A stretch of 39,996 nt of DNA from a virus. Made by a program: the position numbers and the translations under genes. The notes below the pieces were generated by a model, which worked only from the letters and a program-made list of their open reading frames with translations, searched no databases and was not told the origin of the DNA. Positions 1 through 7,746 of this stretch are shown here, piece after piece; the stretch's first letter is position 1; the number at the start of each line of letters is the position of its first letter. The stretch covers positions 1-39,996 of IMG/VR virus record IMGVR_UViG_3300025298_000065; one strand, given 5' to 3'.

Positions 1-576
1 CGCTGGAACGATGGCACCACCGCGGCAACGATCAACGTATCGATCGCCGGAACGTATCAGCTTACCGTGGCAGACGCCAACGGATGTGAAAGTACGGCCA
101 CCAAAACGATAGCGTTTACGCCGCTGCCCGTAGTAACTATTCACACGGAAGGACTCACGCTCGTGGCCGAAGGAGCCACCACCTACGAATGGTATCGCGA
201 TGACGAACCCATTGGTGTCACGACAAATACGCTGGAGCCCAAGGAATCCGGTCGCTACACCGTCAAAGGCACAACGGCGGGGTGTTGGTCGTTTTCGAAT
301 GCACTGAGTATGATTATTACCGGCATAGAAGACATGAAGGGCACCACGTATGTTGAGCCTAACCCAACCACGGGTTTATTCACGGTGCATACCGCCGGCA
401 CTGCGGGCAAGCTGACCATCACCAACACGCTCGGCGTAGAGGTTTTCACAGCCAGTCTCCCGCATGCCGACAACGCGATAGAAATAAACCTCATGGGACA
501 AACACCCGGCCTCTACCTGATTACGATTCAGGATGCACACGGAGTCGACGTGCAACGGCTTATGATTATACGATAG
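1..576 (+). CDS. T9SS-exported protein, C-terminal part (5' end outside window)
   Basis: The frame is open from base 1, so the true start lies to the left. The visible 191 residues hold Ig/PKD-like repeat material (pattern GTYQLTVADANGC, then a second module around YEWYRDDEPIG) followed by a linker and a C-terminal domain of about 80 residues. That domain begins near VEPNPTTGLFTV, contains LGVEVF and GLYLITI, and ends QRLMIIR. This is the layout of type A sorting domains of the type IX secretion system, which route proteins across the outer membrane of Bacteroidota and are then cleaved. I infer an exported or surface-attached protein; its functional domain is not in view. Confidence 0.85.
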   Translation, partial: RWNDGTTAATINVSIAGTYQLTVADANGCESTATKTIAFTPLPVVTIHTEGLTLVAEGATTYEWYRDDEPIGVTTNTLEPKESGRYTVKGTTAGCWSFSNALSMIITGIEDMKGTTYVEPNPTTGLFTVHTAGTAGKLTITNTLGVEVFTASLPHADNAIEINLMGQTPGLYLITIQDAHGVDVQRLMIIR

Positions 577-678
577 TTTTTTGAAGTCACTATTTTGAGG
601 GCACCTATAAGAAAGGGACGGGAATGCCTGCGGCGATCTCCTGGCGAGTGAACATTGACACCCGTTTGGGTTTAAAGT

Positions 679-1131
679 TTACCCGTCGACTCCGCTTATC
701 TTTTCACTCGAAGCCTCAATCCCGCATCTCATGGCCGCCTCAAGCACATCGATGTCTATATCTTTTAGCGTCTTGAACTTAATACAATACCCGCTCACGC
801 TCGCCTTGCCGATCTTACTTCCATACGTTTGGGGCAAGTAAGTCTTATCCTTGATGCCAAGAATATGAACAGAGATCCCGGTTTTGTTGGCGAGCAAACC
901 AATTTGAAAAAATTCCCGGGTGGTTCCATCAGCATACTTTATGTTGTAAAATCCATATCCTATCGTAGGATTAGTAATGACTTTACCTTCGCTGTTTTTA
1001 CCATCGTAGAACCATAGCCTGCCTTCTGGCAACACTTGAAGCGTAATCCGCTGGTGCAACGCTCGCATCTCACTTCGTTTTGGTTCGGGCTGACTGGCGA
1101 TATACTTTTTGATTTGTTCTTGTACATTCAT
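679..1131 (-). CDS. DUF1801 domain protein
   Basis: A 150-residue protein starting MNVQEQIKKY. The ATG at 1131 is preferred over a TTG nine bases upstream, because a promoter-like box TAATTTTG lies directly before it. The sequence fits the small DUF1801 fold: helical start with PEPKRSEMRALHQ, then EGRLWFYDGKNSEGKV, NPTIGYGFYNIKYADG and a C-terminal segment SVSGYCIKFKTLKDID with a helix. The family is cytoplasmic and of unsettled function. It is transcribed away from the neighbouring pseudogene and appears to be a single-gene unit. Confidence 0.75.
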   Translation of the reverse strand: MNVQEQIKKYIASQPEPKRSEMRALHQRITLQVLPEGRLWFYDGKNSEGKVITNPTIGYGFYNIKYADGTTREFFQIGLLANKTGISVHILGIKDKTYLPQTYGSKIGKASVSGYCIKFKTLKDIDIDVLEAAMRCGIEASSEKISGVDG

Positions 1132-1137
1132 ACCATA

Positions 1138-1170
1138 CAAAATTACGGTTGCTTACTTTGTCCATTCAAA
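1138..1170 (-). promoter_or_regulatory. Bacteroidota-type promoter of the DUF1801 gene
   Basis: On the minus strand a TTTG element (plus strand 1167-1170) is followed after 21 bases by TAATTTTG (1138-1145), matching the Bacteroidota -33/-7 pattern TTTG...TAnnTTTG. The ATG at 1131 follows six bases later. Confidence 0.55.
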
Positions 1171-1238
1171 ACCCGGTTTACTTCTATCCGTCAACCGGGT
1201 TTGCTCCGATAGCCGCTTGTCCCGATGGCTATCGGAGC
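1169..1238. repeat. Two adjacent intergenic hairpins
   Basis: First hairpin: arms AAACCCGGTT (1169-1178) and AACCGGGTTT (1193-1202), a perfect 10-bp stem. Second hairpin: arms GCTCCGATAGCC (1203-1214) and GGCTATCGGAGC (1227-1238), a perfect 12-bp stem with a 12-base loop. No strong T run follows either one. They may be terminators or copies of a dispersed palindromic repeat. Confidence 0.6.
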
Positions 1239-1392
1239 TCGATCGGACAGGCAATCTTGCAAACAAAGACCGCTTTCTTGCAGTGCAAACACGACAATAA
1301 TAATGGCTGGATACGACAAAGTATTTGAGCCCATGTACAGGCTGCTGATCATATGCCTTGGAAACATTTTCGCGCTGAACGCCTGGTCACTT

Positions 1393-2041
1393 CAGGTCAG
1401 CACCTTCGTATTGTTTGGGAATAGGAAGATCAGGTCGCTCGTTTGTGTATTGAAAATTCAAATTCGCCATCATGGAAGATGACTACGACTATGATTTTCA
1501 TTACGCCGGCAAGCCGATGATGCCCATGGCAAGTCTTGACCTGAATGGAAATGTGGTTTACTTGGGTACGCTGACCAAGTCTTTGGCTCCTGCCATCCGG
1601 TTGGGATTTATCGTGGCGCCCGTAGAGTTTATACGCGCCGCTACGCATTTCCGGAAATACATCGACTCCCATGGAGACAGCATCCTTGAAAATGCCATTG
1701 CTGACATGTTCAAGGATGGCACCATTGTGAGACACATCAAGAAGTCTGTGAAACTGTATAAAGAACGAAGAGACCATTTCTGCAGCCTGCTAACGAGTGC
1801 GTTGGGGAAACACGTCTCTTTTAAAATTCCGGAAGGCGGCATGCTGGTGTGGGTCACATTCTTAAAAAAGAACCTGCCGCTGGTCTCGGAGAAAGCCCTT
1901 GCCAAAGGACTGGTCATGGGCAACGGCACCGATTACGACACAAAAAGAAAAAAATACAACGCCGTGGGCATGGGCTTTGCCTCCTTGAATTTCAAGGAGC
2001 AGGAGAAGGCGGTGCATATCCTGAAAGAGATCCTGGAGTGA
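1393..2041 (+). pseudogene. Remnant of a MocR/PdxR-family regulator (aminotransferase domain only)
   Basis: From 1472 the frame encodes the C-terminal half of a fold-type I aminotransferase: EDDYDYDFHY, then VVYLGTLTKSLAPAIRLGF with the PLP-binding lysine in the TKSLAP motif, then a C-terminal domain ending HILKEILE. The wHTH domain and first part of the aminotransferase domain expected in MocR proteins are absent. Just upstream, about 1393-1456, another frame reads QVSTFVLFGNRKIRSLVCVL, which matches the segment normally preceding the EDDYD motif. The two parts would join if one A were removed from the AAAA run near 1454. I call it a decayed gene with a one-base frameshift; a sequencing error cannot explain the missing N-terminus. 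Confidence 0.6.
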
Positions 2042-2224
2042 TACCTCACGACAAGTTTTTACAAAATCAAAACGATGTGAATCGGTTGAAAAATTTCAGA
2101 GTGGACACCATCTACAACGTTTGCATTGATGTAAAATTGATAACCCACGATTACGCGGGATGCTCCGCGGATGCAAACCAACGTTGCTGACCCACTACTA
2201 AGGCCCGTTTCTGAATAAATGTCT

Positions 2225-2232
2225 TATTTTTG
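2225..2232 (+). promoter_or_regulatory. -7 box upstream of the J-domain gene
   Basis: TATTTTTG matches the Bacteroidota -7 consensus TAnnTTTG and lies seven bases before the ATG at 2240, which supports that start over the ATG at 2219. A clear -33 element is not visible. Confidence 0.4.
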
Positions 2233-2239
2233 CGCCGCA

Positions 2240-2683
2240 ATGAAAAGAATCATCGAATACAGACGGCTTTTGGGTGTTGGCGCATCGGCCGATTTAAAAG
2301 AGCTGAAGACCGTTTACCGGAATTTCATGAAAGACTGGCATCCGGATAAATTTCAATCGGACGAGGAGAAAGCTGCCGCCGAAGAAAAAAGCAAAGCTTT
2401 TATTGAGGCCTATCATTTTTTAGTAAGCATCGCCCCCGAAACCCAGGCGCAGAAGCTTGAAGAGTATACCGCGGTGATCACGACTTCAAAAATAACCGAC
2501 TTTCAATATAAGGGGCAGACCCTGCAGGTCTATTTTGCCGATGGTGCTGCTTTTGAATACTTCGGGGTTCCCCGCAATATCTATCTGAAATTTGTGAACG
2601 CCGACTCTCCCGATCGTTTTGCCAGAAGACACATCTACCAGGCTTTCATCTACCGAAAGGTGACCAAGGCCGTTGAGGCTTGA
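2240..2683 (+). CDS. J-domain protein with C-terminal KTSC domain
   Basis: A 147-residue protein. Residues 1-65 form a DnaJ-type J domain with the diagnostic HPD tripeptide at residues 34-36 (DWHPDKF), which in the family stimulates the ATPase of an Hsp70 partner. Residues about 82-140 resemble a KTSC domain (LQVYFADGAAFEYFGVPRNIY, A.S...F...I...Y), a small module of unknown or nucleic-acid-related role. The start at 2240 gives a J domain of normal length; the ATG at 2219 would overlap the promoter box. It stands alone between a pseudogene and a long non-coding stretch. Confidence 0.75.
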   Translation: MKRIIEYRRLLGVGASADLKELKTVYRNFMKDWHPDKFQSDEEKAAAEEKSKAFIEAYHFLVSIAPETQAQKLEEYTAVITTSKITDFQYKGQTLQVYFADGAAFEYFGVPRNIYLKFVNADSPDRFARRHIYQAFIYRKVTKAVEA

Positions 2684-3504
2684 GTCCGGTTTCTCCGTGG
2701 AGATCCCCCATCGACCACTTCATTTCGTGAGGGCAAGACATGCGCCAACGCTTGGCCCAGCTTATAGGGACCGTTCCGTGGAGGTTTTGAGCCCCAAACA
2801 ACGGAACGACCAGATTGCGTCGCAGGCCTTTAACGCGCATTATACTCCCGTACGGCAGCTGTGGAAGTAGCGCACAAAAACGCAGGAAAAAATTATACCG
2901 AAACTTTTCCATGATCCCTCCTGGTCACCGAACAGTCGATGAAGCGCATGATGCTGACGTGAATTGACTTGAAATGGAGTTTAAATACAATAGTCGGTCC
3001 GGTGCAGCGATAAAAAACAACTGTCAACATATTTGTTGCTATCCCACTCGTTAACATGAGCGTATGGATCATTTGTGCCGTGTGCCTCTTAAAAAAAGTG
3101 TAGAACTTTTTTCGCTTGCGAAATATTATCCCCAAAATTTTTCTCAACAAAAGAAAATGGTACACGATCCGACGCCAGGATAACTCAAAACGCTTCAGCA
3201 GCGCTTTCGTTTTTCCATTATGCGTCATGTTCTTTTTTTCCGTCAAGCCACGCAAAGTGATTTTTCGATATGTTTTCTAATTTTTCGGGCGAAGAGTCGA
3301 TTAAGACGTTGGAGGTATAACAAATTTCTCATTGCTCCTTGAACCACCGGATAAATTCTTCCCTCTGGATGTTTTGATATACTAAGGTAAAGTTTAAAAT
3401 CCACCCTGATTTTTAAACAAAAGTGCGGGGAAAGTTACAAGTGTGCCAATTAACCATTATCAGATATGTTGGTTTATTTGCCAGTAAATCAAAAAAGCCC
3501 AAGC
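2684..3504. other. Long intergenic stretch without a convincing gene
   Basis: Frames here are short, lack family resemblance and have no clear start signals. I see no tRNA, insertion sequence or strong repeat. It presumably holds the promoter of the beta-helix gene, although no good TAnnTTTG box is evident. Confidence 0.4.
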
Positions 3505-6500
3505 ATGAGAAGAAGGATTCTAGGTTTGTTGATGGCCGTACTGCTATCTCCGATAGCGGTCATGGCCCAAAGCGGCTGCAAGTTCACCATTTCCACTTCC
3601 GCGACGGAGTGGCAATTTGATGGAGCAGCCAAAGGAGTGAAACCGGGTGACCGGATTTGTTTCAAAGGAGGAACCCGGACGGGTATTAAGCTTATCAATA
3701 TCCACGGTACGGCAGCACTGCCGGTTATTATTTCGAATGAGAGCAACAGCTCAGTCGTTATCAGCGCACCCGTGTCGTACGGAAACGTGGTTGAGGTCGA
3801 CAATGTGAGCTACGTGAAGTTCTCGGGGAGCAACAATCCGTCGGTCAAATATGGCATCGAGATCACCGGCGGGCAGATGGGGATCAACTTCCAGCAGTTG
3901 AGCTCCGATTTCGAAGTAGATCACCTCTACGTTCACAATACGGGTTGCGTCGGCATTGTAGCCAAGACCGACCCCACGTGCGACGCCTCCACCTGGAGAG
4001 GCCGTTTCACGATGAAGAACACATCATTTCACGACAACTTAGTCAGCAATACCGGATGCGAAGGATTTTACATAGGGAATTCACACTACGACTCGGGCGT
4101 AGGCATGACTTGTAACGGCACCAACCAAACCGTGTGGGAACACGATGTGGTGAACGTGAAGGTCTATAACAACACAGTACAAAACACCGCTAACGAAGGC
4201 ATCCAGGTCGGGTCGGCCATTTCGGGTTGTGAAGTGCACCACAACTCCATGACCAACTTCGGCACCAAGGCTGGCTATGGACAGGACAATGGTTTCCAGG
4301 CCGGCGGCGGCACCACACAGGCAAGAGTATACAGCAACGTCATCGATACAGGGAATGGCTATGCCGTCTGGGATTCCGGAGGGGGTGGTATCTATTTTAA
4401 CAACATTATCCGCAACGCCCTGATGGGAGGTTTCTCGCTAATAGACTATGCCGGCAATTATGCTCCGACCGGGTTCATGGTGATGAACAACACCATGGTG
4501 AACTGCTCACAATTCGATATCCTCATGTACAGCGAAGCCCCGGCCACGTCGCAGTTTGCCAACAACATCTTTGTGACGAATCAGGCCAGCGGCTACACCT
4601 ACATCAAATACAACGCTCCCAACGCACAGAAGCGCACAGTGGAATACAATAACCTGAAGACAAACAACATCGCCAGCGTGAAGTTTGCAAACGCGGCAGG
4701 CTTGGACTTTCACTTGTTGACGGGCTCACCGGCCATCAATGCGGGGATAGACTTGCTCTCCTTTGGCGTGAGTGTCGACAAGGATGGCAAGTTACGCATC
4801 GGGGCCTTTGACCAGGGTGCTTTTGAATTTGGAGGAGCAACCAATTCGGCGCCGGTGGTCAGTGCCGGCTCGGATAAAACCGTGACCCTGCCCACGTCCT
4901 CCACGACCATTACCGGAACAGCTTCCGATGCGGGAGGTTCCATTAGCAGCTACACCTGGACAAAAGTGTCCGGCGGCGCGGCTACGCTGACCAATGCAAG
5001 CACCGCCACCCTTAGCGTAAGCGGCCTGGTCGCCGGCACCTACGTCTTCCGCCTGACCGTGAAAGACAATGCCGGAGCCACCGCCAGCGACGATGTGACC
5101 GTGACGGTTAGCACGAACAAAGTGCCAACAGTAAGCGTAGGCACAACACTGAACATCGCCACGGCTACAACGTCGCTCACCGGCACGGCTTCTGACCCAG
5201 ACGGTACTATCGCCTCGTACACGTGGACAAAGGTATCCGGTGGCGCAGCCACGCTGACCAACGCCGGCGCCGCTACAGTCAGTCTTAGTGGACTGGTAAC
5301 CGGCACCTATGTATTCCGTCTCACCGTAAAAGACAATGGCGGTGCCACAGCCTACGCAGATAAGACGGTAATCGTTTTGATCGGTGGCACGAACGCAGCG
5401 CCAACGGTTAACGCGGGTGGCGCTAAAAACCTGGTGTTGCCCACCAATTCGGTTTCGCTGGTGGGTAGTGCGTCTGACAAGGACGGTACCGTCACATCAT
5501 ATACATGGTCCAAAGTTTCCGGAGGTAACTGTATGCTTTCCAACCCAACGTCGCCTACGGCCGTGGCAAGTGGCATGGCGGAAGGTTCTTATGTTTTCCG
5601 TTTGACGGTGAAAGATAATAAGGGCGCAGCGGCTAGCGCCGACGCCTCCGTGAGCGTTTCCAAAGGCGCTATCACGCGCTTCAGCTTCCGACCGGCAGCC
5701 GCCAGCATCAGCGGCTGGATCAGCGTGGCGGGTGCACCTCATGCCAGCGTGATCACGGCAACCGATCCGGCGACCAACGTCACCGTGAGCAGTGTGGCTA
5801 CCGGCCAGTGGAACCCGGCCAACTACGGCTCACCGATCAGTTCCTATGCCGGTGGCGTGAGCAACGGCACCGTTCAACCGGCAGCCGTCGTACAGAACAA
5901 CTGGTTCAACTACAACGCGGCGTATGGCACCACCGTTAACGGCGTGTTACAAGGCGACAACCTGAAACTGACCCGGCTCAATCCTACCCACCGGTACACC
6001 CTCCAAATGGGTGCTTCGCGTGCTGCCGGCAATGGTTCGCCCGATCAATATGGCGCCTTCGAATACCGCATCGGCGGTGTCGTGAAGACGTTGACCGTTA
6101 CCAATAATGCCAGCGTGCAAGTGGAATACGCCGGGGTTGCTCCGAACGCCAACGGCGAGATCGGCATCAGCGCACGCAAGATGGTCGGCAGCGCGATGAA
6201 CTTTGGCTATGTCGGCTGGGTCGTGGTCATCGACCTGACACAAGAACAATCGCTTACTGCCAAGGGCATCACGGTCGCCCGCGCGATCGACGTAGACCTC
6301 GCCTCCACGGCGCCAACGGACAATACTGCAGTTGACTCGACAACCACGGTCACCACGCCTTCGGAAGCTGACTTTGTGTTCCTGGACAATCGTTATCCCG
6401 GTGGCTATGACTACACCGTCGCGATCTTCGACGGCTCCGGTCGCCGCATATACCAGGGGCAGTGGAGCCCGGAGATGCACACGCAGACCTTTACACCCGG

Positions 6501-6573
6501 TGAATTGTATATCTACCACGTTCTCCAGAACGGCAAGAAGATAGACACGGGTAAGACGGTCGTGCAACAATAG
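3505..6573 (+). CDS. Secreted right-handed beta-helix protein with three PKD-like domains
   Basis: 1022 residues from the ATG at 3505; an in-frame ATG at 3466 is less likely because the later start puts a signal peptide (RRR, hydrophobic core, cleavage near AVMAQ, residues 1-22) at the N-terminus. Residues about 23-440 show asparagine-rich beta-helix coils (NNTMVN, NNIFVTNQ, GIEITGG) as in pectate-lyase-like folds. Residues about 447-718 hold three 90-residue PKD/REJ-like repeats sharing SYTWTKVSGG and GTYVFRLTVKDN. A beta-rich region (719-925) and a C-terminal segment (GYDYTVAIFDGSGRRIYQG) follow; the latter may be an atypical T9SS sorting domain. Likely a surface or secreted polysaccharide-binding or -degrading protein. 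No catalytic residues can be assigned. Confidence 0.85.
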   Translation: MRRRILGLLMAVLLSPIAVMAQSGCKFTISTSATEWQFDGAAKGVKPGDRICFKGGTRTGIKLINIHGTAALPVIISNESNSSVVISAPVSYGNVVEVDNVSYVKFSGSNNPSVKYGIEITGGQMGINFQQLSSDFEVDHLYVHNTGCVGIVAKTDPTCDASTWRGRFTMKNTSFHDNLVSNTGCEGFYIGNSHYDSGVGMTCNGTNQTVWEHDVVNVKVYNNTVQNTANEGIQVGSAISGCEVHHNSMTNFGTKAGYGQDNGFQAGGGTTQARVYSNVIDTGNGYAVWDSGGGGIYFNNIIRNALMGGFSLIDYAGNYAPTGFMVMNNTMVNCSQFDILMYSEAPATSQFANNIFVTNQASGYTYIKYNAPNAQKRTVEYNNLKTNNIASVKFANAAGLDFHLLTGSPAINAGIDLLSFGVSVDKDGKLRIGAFDQGAFEFGGATNSAPVVSAGSDKTVTLPTSSTTITGTASDAGGSISSYTWTKVSGGAATLTNASTATLSVSGLVAGTYVFRLTVKDNAGATASDDVTVTVSTNKVPTVSVGTTLNIATATTSLTGTASDPDGTIASYTWTKVSGGAATLTNAGAATVSLSGLVTGTYVFRLTVKDNGGATAYADKTVIVLIGGTNAAPTVNAGGAKNLVLPTNSVSLVGSASDKDGTVTSYTWSKVSGGNCMLSNPTSPTAVASGMAEGSYVFRLTVKDNKGAAASADASVSVSKGAITRFSFRPAAASISGWISVAGAPHASVITATDPATNVTVSSVATGQWNPANYGSPISSYAGGVSNGTVQPAAVVQNNWFNYNAAYGTTVNGVLQGDNLKLTRLNPTHRYTLQMGASRAAGNGSPDQYGAFEYRIGGVVKTLTVTNNASVQVEYAGVAPNANGEIGISARKMVGSAMNFGYVGWVVVIDLTQEQSLTAKGITVARAIDVDLASTAPTDNTAVDSTTTVTTPSEADFVFLDNRYPGGYDYTVAIFDGSGRRIYQGQWSPEMHTQTFTPGELYIYHVLQNGKKIDTGKTVVQQ

Positions 6574-6610
6574 TACAGTCCGCCCCAGGATTGGGGTGCT
6601 CAATAAACAT

Positions 6611-6650
6611 GAGGCATCGTGAACGTCGCCACCGGCTTTCGCGATGCCTC
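6611..6650 (+). terminator. Hairpin after the beta-helix gene
   Basis: Arms GAGGCATCG (6611-6619) and CGATGCCTC (6642-6650) form a perfect 9-bp stem 38 bases after the stop codon. The following T run is weak, so termination is inferred from position. Confidence 0.45.
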
Positions 6651-6768
6651 ACGTATTTGTAACGTGCTTGATACTGATGGGGAAAAACATCCCCGGCTCA
6701 CCCATAAAATGGTGCGTTGCTCCCCATCGTTCTTGCGGGGAGCCGTGTTGAGAAAATTTCAAAAACCT

Positions 6769-6996
6769 TTAATCGCTAACTTCTGCGAGATATTTCATGG
6801 CCAACTCCTGGTAGTGCAATGAAAGCGTTCGCCCAGGATGCCCGGGGTCAATTTCAGTCAGTTTCCAAGGGTCATCCCCCCAAATCTCCTCTGCATCACT
6901 CAATCTTCGGCCTACTTCAAAAAGCCGATCCGTCGCGATTTCTTTAAGCACCATCCCTTTGTTGATGGTAACTTCCGATGTGATTGGCGTAAACAT
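6769..6996 (-). CDS. Small protein of unknown function
   Basis: A 75-residue acidic, soluble-looking protein (MFTPITSEVTINKGMVLKEI...). It lies 34 bases downstream of the truncated receiver gene on the same strand and may share its transcript. I recognise no domain. The sequence has the balanced composition of a real protein, with charged residues and tryptophans in EIWGDDPWKLTEIDPG, but the evidence is thin. Confidence 0.4.
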   Translation of the reverse strand: MFTPITSEVTINKGMVLKEIATDRLFEVGRRLSDAEEIWGDDPWKLTEIDPGHPGRTLSLHYQELAMKYLAEVSD

Positions 6997-7030
6997 ATTT
7001 ATTTCGTTATGAGGTTATGCCTGTATAGAC

Positions 7031-7261
7031 TCAAATGGCATACCAAGCTTGCTTCATTCGGATTTCCTTCAACACTTCCTCGTCGTTCATCTTGGGCATA
7101 TTGCAGTCCACAAAAATAAAATCTACGGACTCCCTTCGCGTCCAGAGGAAGTGGAGCGCATCTAATGGATATGAAAAATTGAAACAAGCAGCGTCTGTAA
7201 ATGACTCGATTACGTCTTGTAGTGTGTCTTTATCGTCATCGATTAGAACGGCCGTTTTCAT
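7031..7261 (-). CDS. Truncated response-regulator receiver domain
   Basis: 76 residues matching the first half of a CheY-like receiver: AVLIDDDKDT with the acidic pair at residues 8-10, then VDFIFVDCNMPKM with the phospho-accepting aspartate near residue 52. Complete receivers have about 120 residues; the conserved Thr/Ser and Lys of the second half are missing, and no other frame downstream supplies them. It is therefore probably a non-functional remnant, although a short variant cannot be excluded. Confidence 0.55.
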   Translation of the reverse strand: MKTAVLIDDDKDTLQDVIESFTDAACFNFSYPLDALHFLWTRRESVDFIFVDCNMPKMNDEEVLKEIRMKQAWYAI

Positions 7262-7461
7262 GATGAAATTTAATAATGAGAGTAATTTTTGTAAAGAGGG
7301 ACTGGGTTTGTCTGGTGGGTATGCGTGGGGTTTCTTGAGATGTTGTTCTGGTGTTCGGTTGGTTCTTTATTTATATTTTATAGCGATTGATTTACAGGTC
7401 GTTACATGGAGGGTAGGAAGGGCGGGATTACCTGCGGTGATCCCGGTTTGGGCGTGGGCTT

Positions 7462-7592
7462 CAATCCCATAAATGCCCCGTTCGCTGCGCTCACTATATT
7501 TTGTTTAAAGAGGCTTTGCTCAAGTGAGGCACTCGGGCAAAGCCCTTTAAACAAAAATGCCCTCCTTTGGAGGGCGGGCATTTATGGGATTG
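7462..7592. repeat. Nested palindromic structure next to the tRNA-Ser end
   Basis: Outer arms of 17 bases (7462-7478, CAATCCCATAAATGCCC; 7576-7592, its reverse complement) enclose a second stem. That stem has TTTTGTTTAAAG (7499-7510) and GGCTTTGC (7512-7519) pairing with GCAAAGCC (7537-7544) and CTTTAAACAAAA (7545-7556), with one bulged base. A small stem AGTG/CACT sits at the tip. The right outer arm runs into the last bases of the tRNA. Confidence 0.7.
7551..7575 (-). terminator. Rho-independent terminator of the tRNA-Ser
   Basis: On the minus strand GCCCTCC, loop AAA, GGAGGGC is followed by ATTTTTG. It lies 16 bases beyond the CCA end of the tRNA fragment, where a tRNA terminator is expected, and so marks this side as the original chromosome. 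Confidence 0.7.
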
Positions 7593-7637
7593 GCGGAGAG
7601 GGCGGGATTCGAACCCGCGATACCCTTTCGAGTATAC
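7591..7637 (-). other. Attachment site: 3' fragment of tRNA-Ser
   Basis: Read on the minus strand this holds a long variable arm (stem ATACTC/GGGTAT around a GAAA loop), a perfect T arm (GCGGG, loop TTCGAAT, CCCGC) and the acceptor end CCTCTCCGCCA. A long variable arm with this acceptor is typical of tRNA-Ser. The anticodon arm, D arm and 5' acceptor strand are absent; the sequence beyond 7640 does not fold as a tRNA. This is the usual scar of integration into a tRNA 3' end. A complete tRNA-Ser with the same core, in the same orientation, is expected at the other end of the element. Confidence 0.8.
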
Positions 7638-7668
7638 ACACTTTTTAGCGTTTCTGGGCGCTTTTGTT

Positions 7669-7719
7669 GCTACCCTAACTTAGGGTAGCAGAAAAAATTA
7701 CCCTAGATTGCTACCCTAA
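7669..7719. repeat. GCTACCCTAA repeats, possible integrase arm-binding sites
   Basis: GCTACCCTAA (7669-7678) and TTAGGGTAGC (7680-7689) form a perfect palindrome about a single C. A third copy is at 7710-7719 and a degenerate copy TTACCCTAGA at 7698-7707. They lie between the attachment core and the integrase start, the usual place for arm-type sites of tyrosine recombinases. Confidence 0.55.
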
Positions 7720-7746
7720 AGGGCAGCAAAGTTATCCACATTCCGT

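Noticed and set aside
1849-2190. A 113-codon frame overlapping the aminotransferase remnant
   Set aside because: It is an out-of-frame reading of the recognisable aminotransferase sequence.
2893-3255. A 120-codon minus-strand frame in the long intergenic stretch
   Set aside because: No domain pattern, odd composition rich in Phe, Lys and Arg from AT-rich DNA, and no start signal.
5947-6603. A long minus-strand frame opposite the beta-helix gene
   Set aside because: It is the antisense of a GC-rich, clearly coding gene on the plus strand.
6619-6822. A 67-codon frame after the beta-helix gene
   Set aside because: It starts within the terminator-like hairpin and has no protein-like features.
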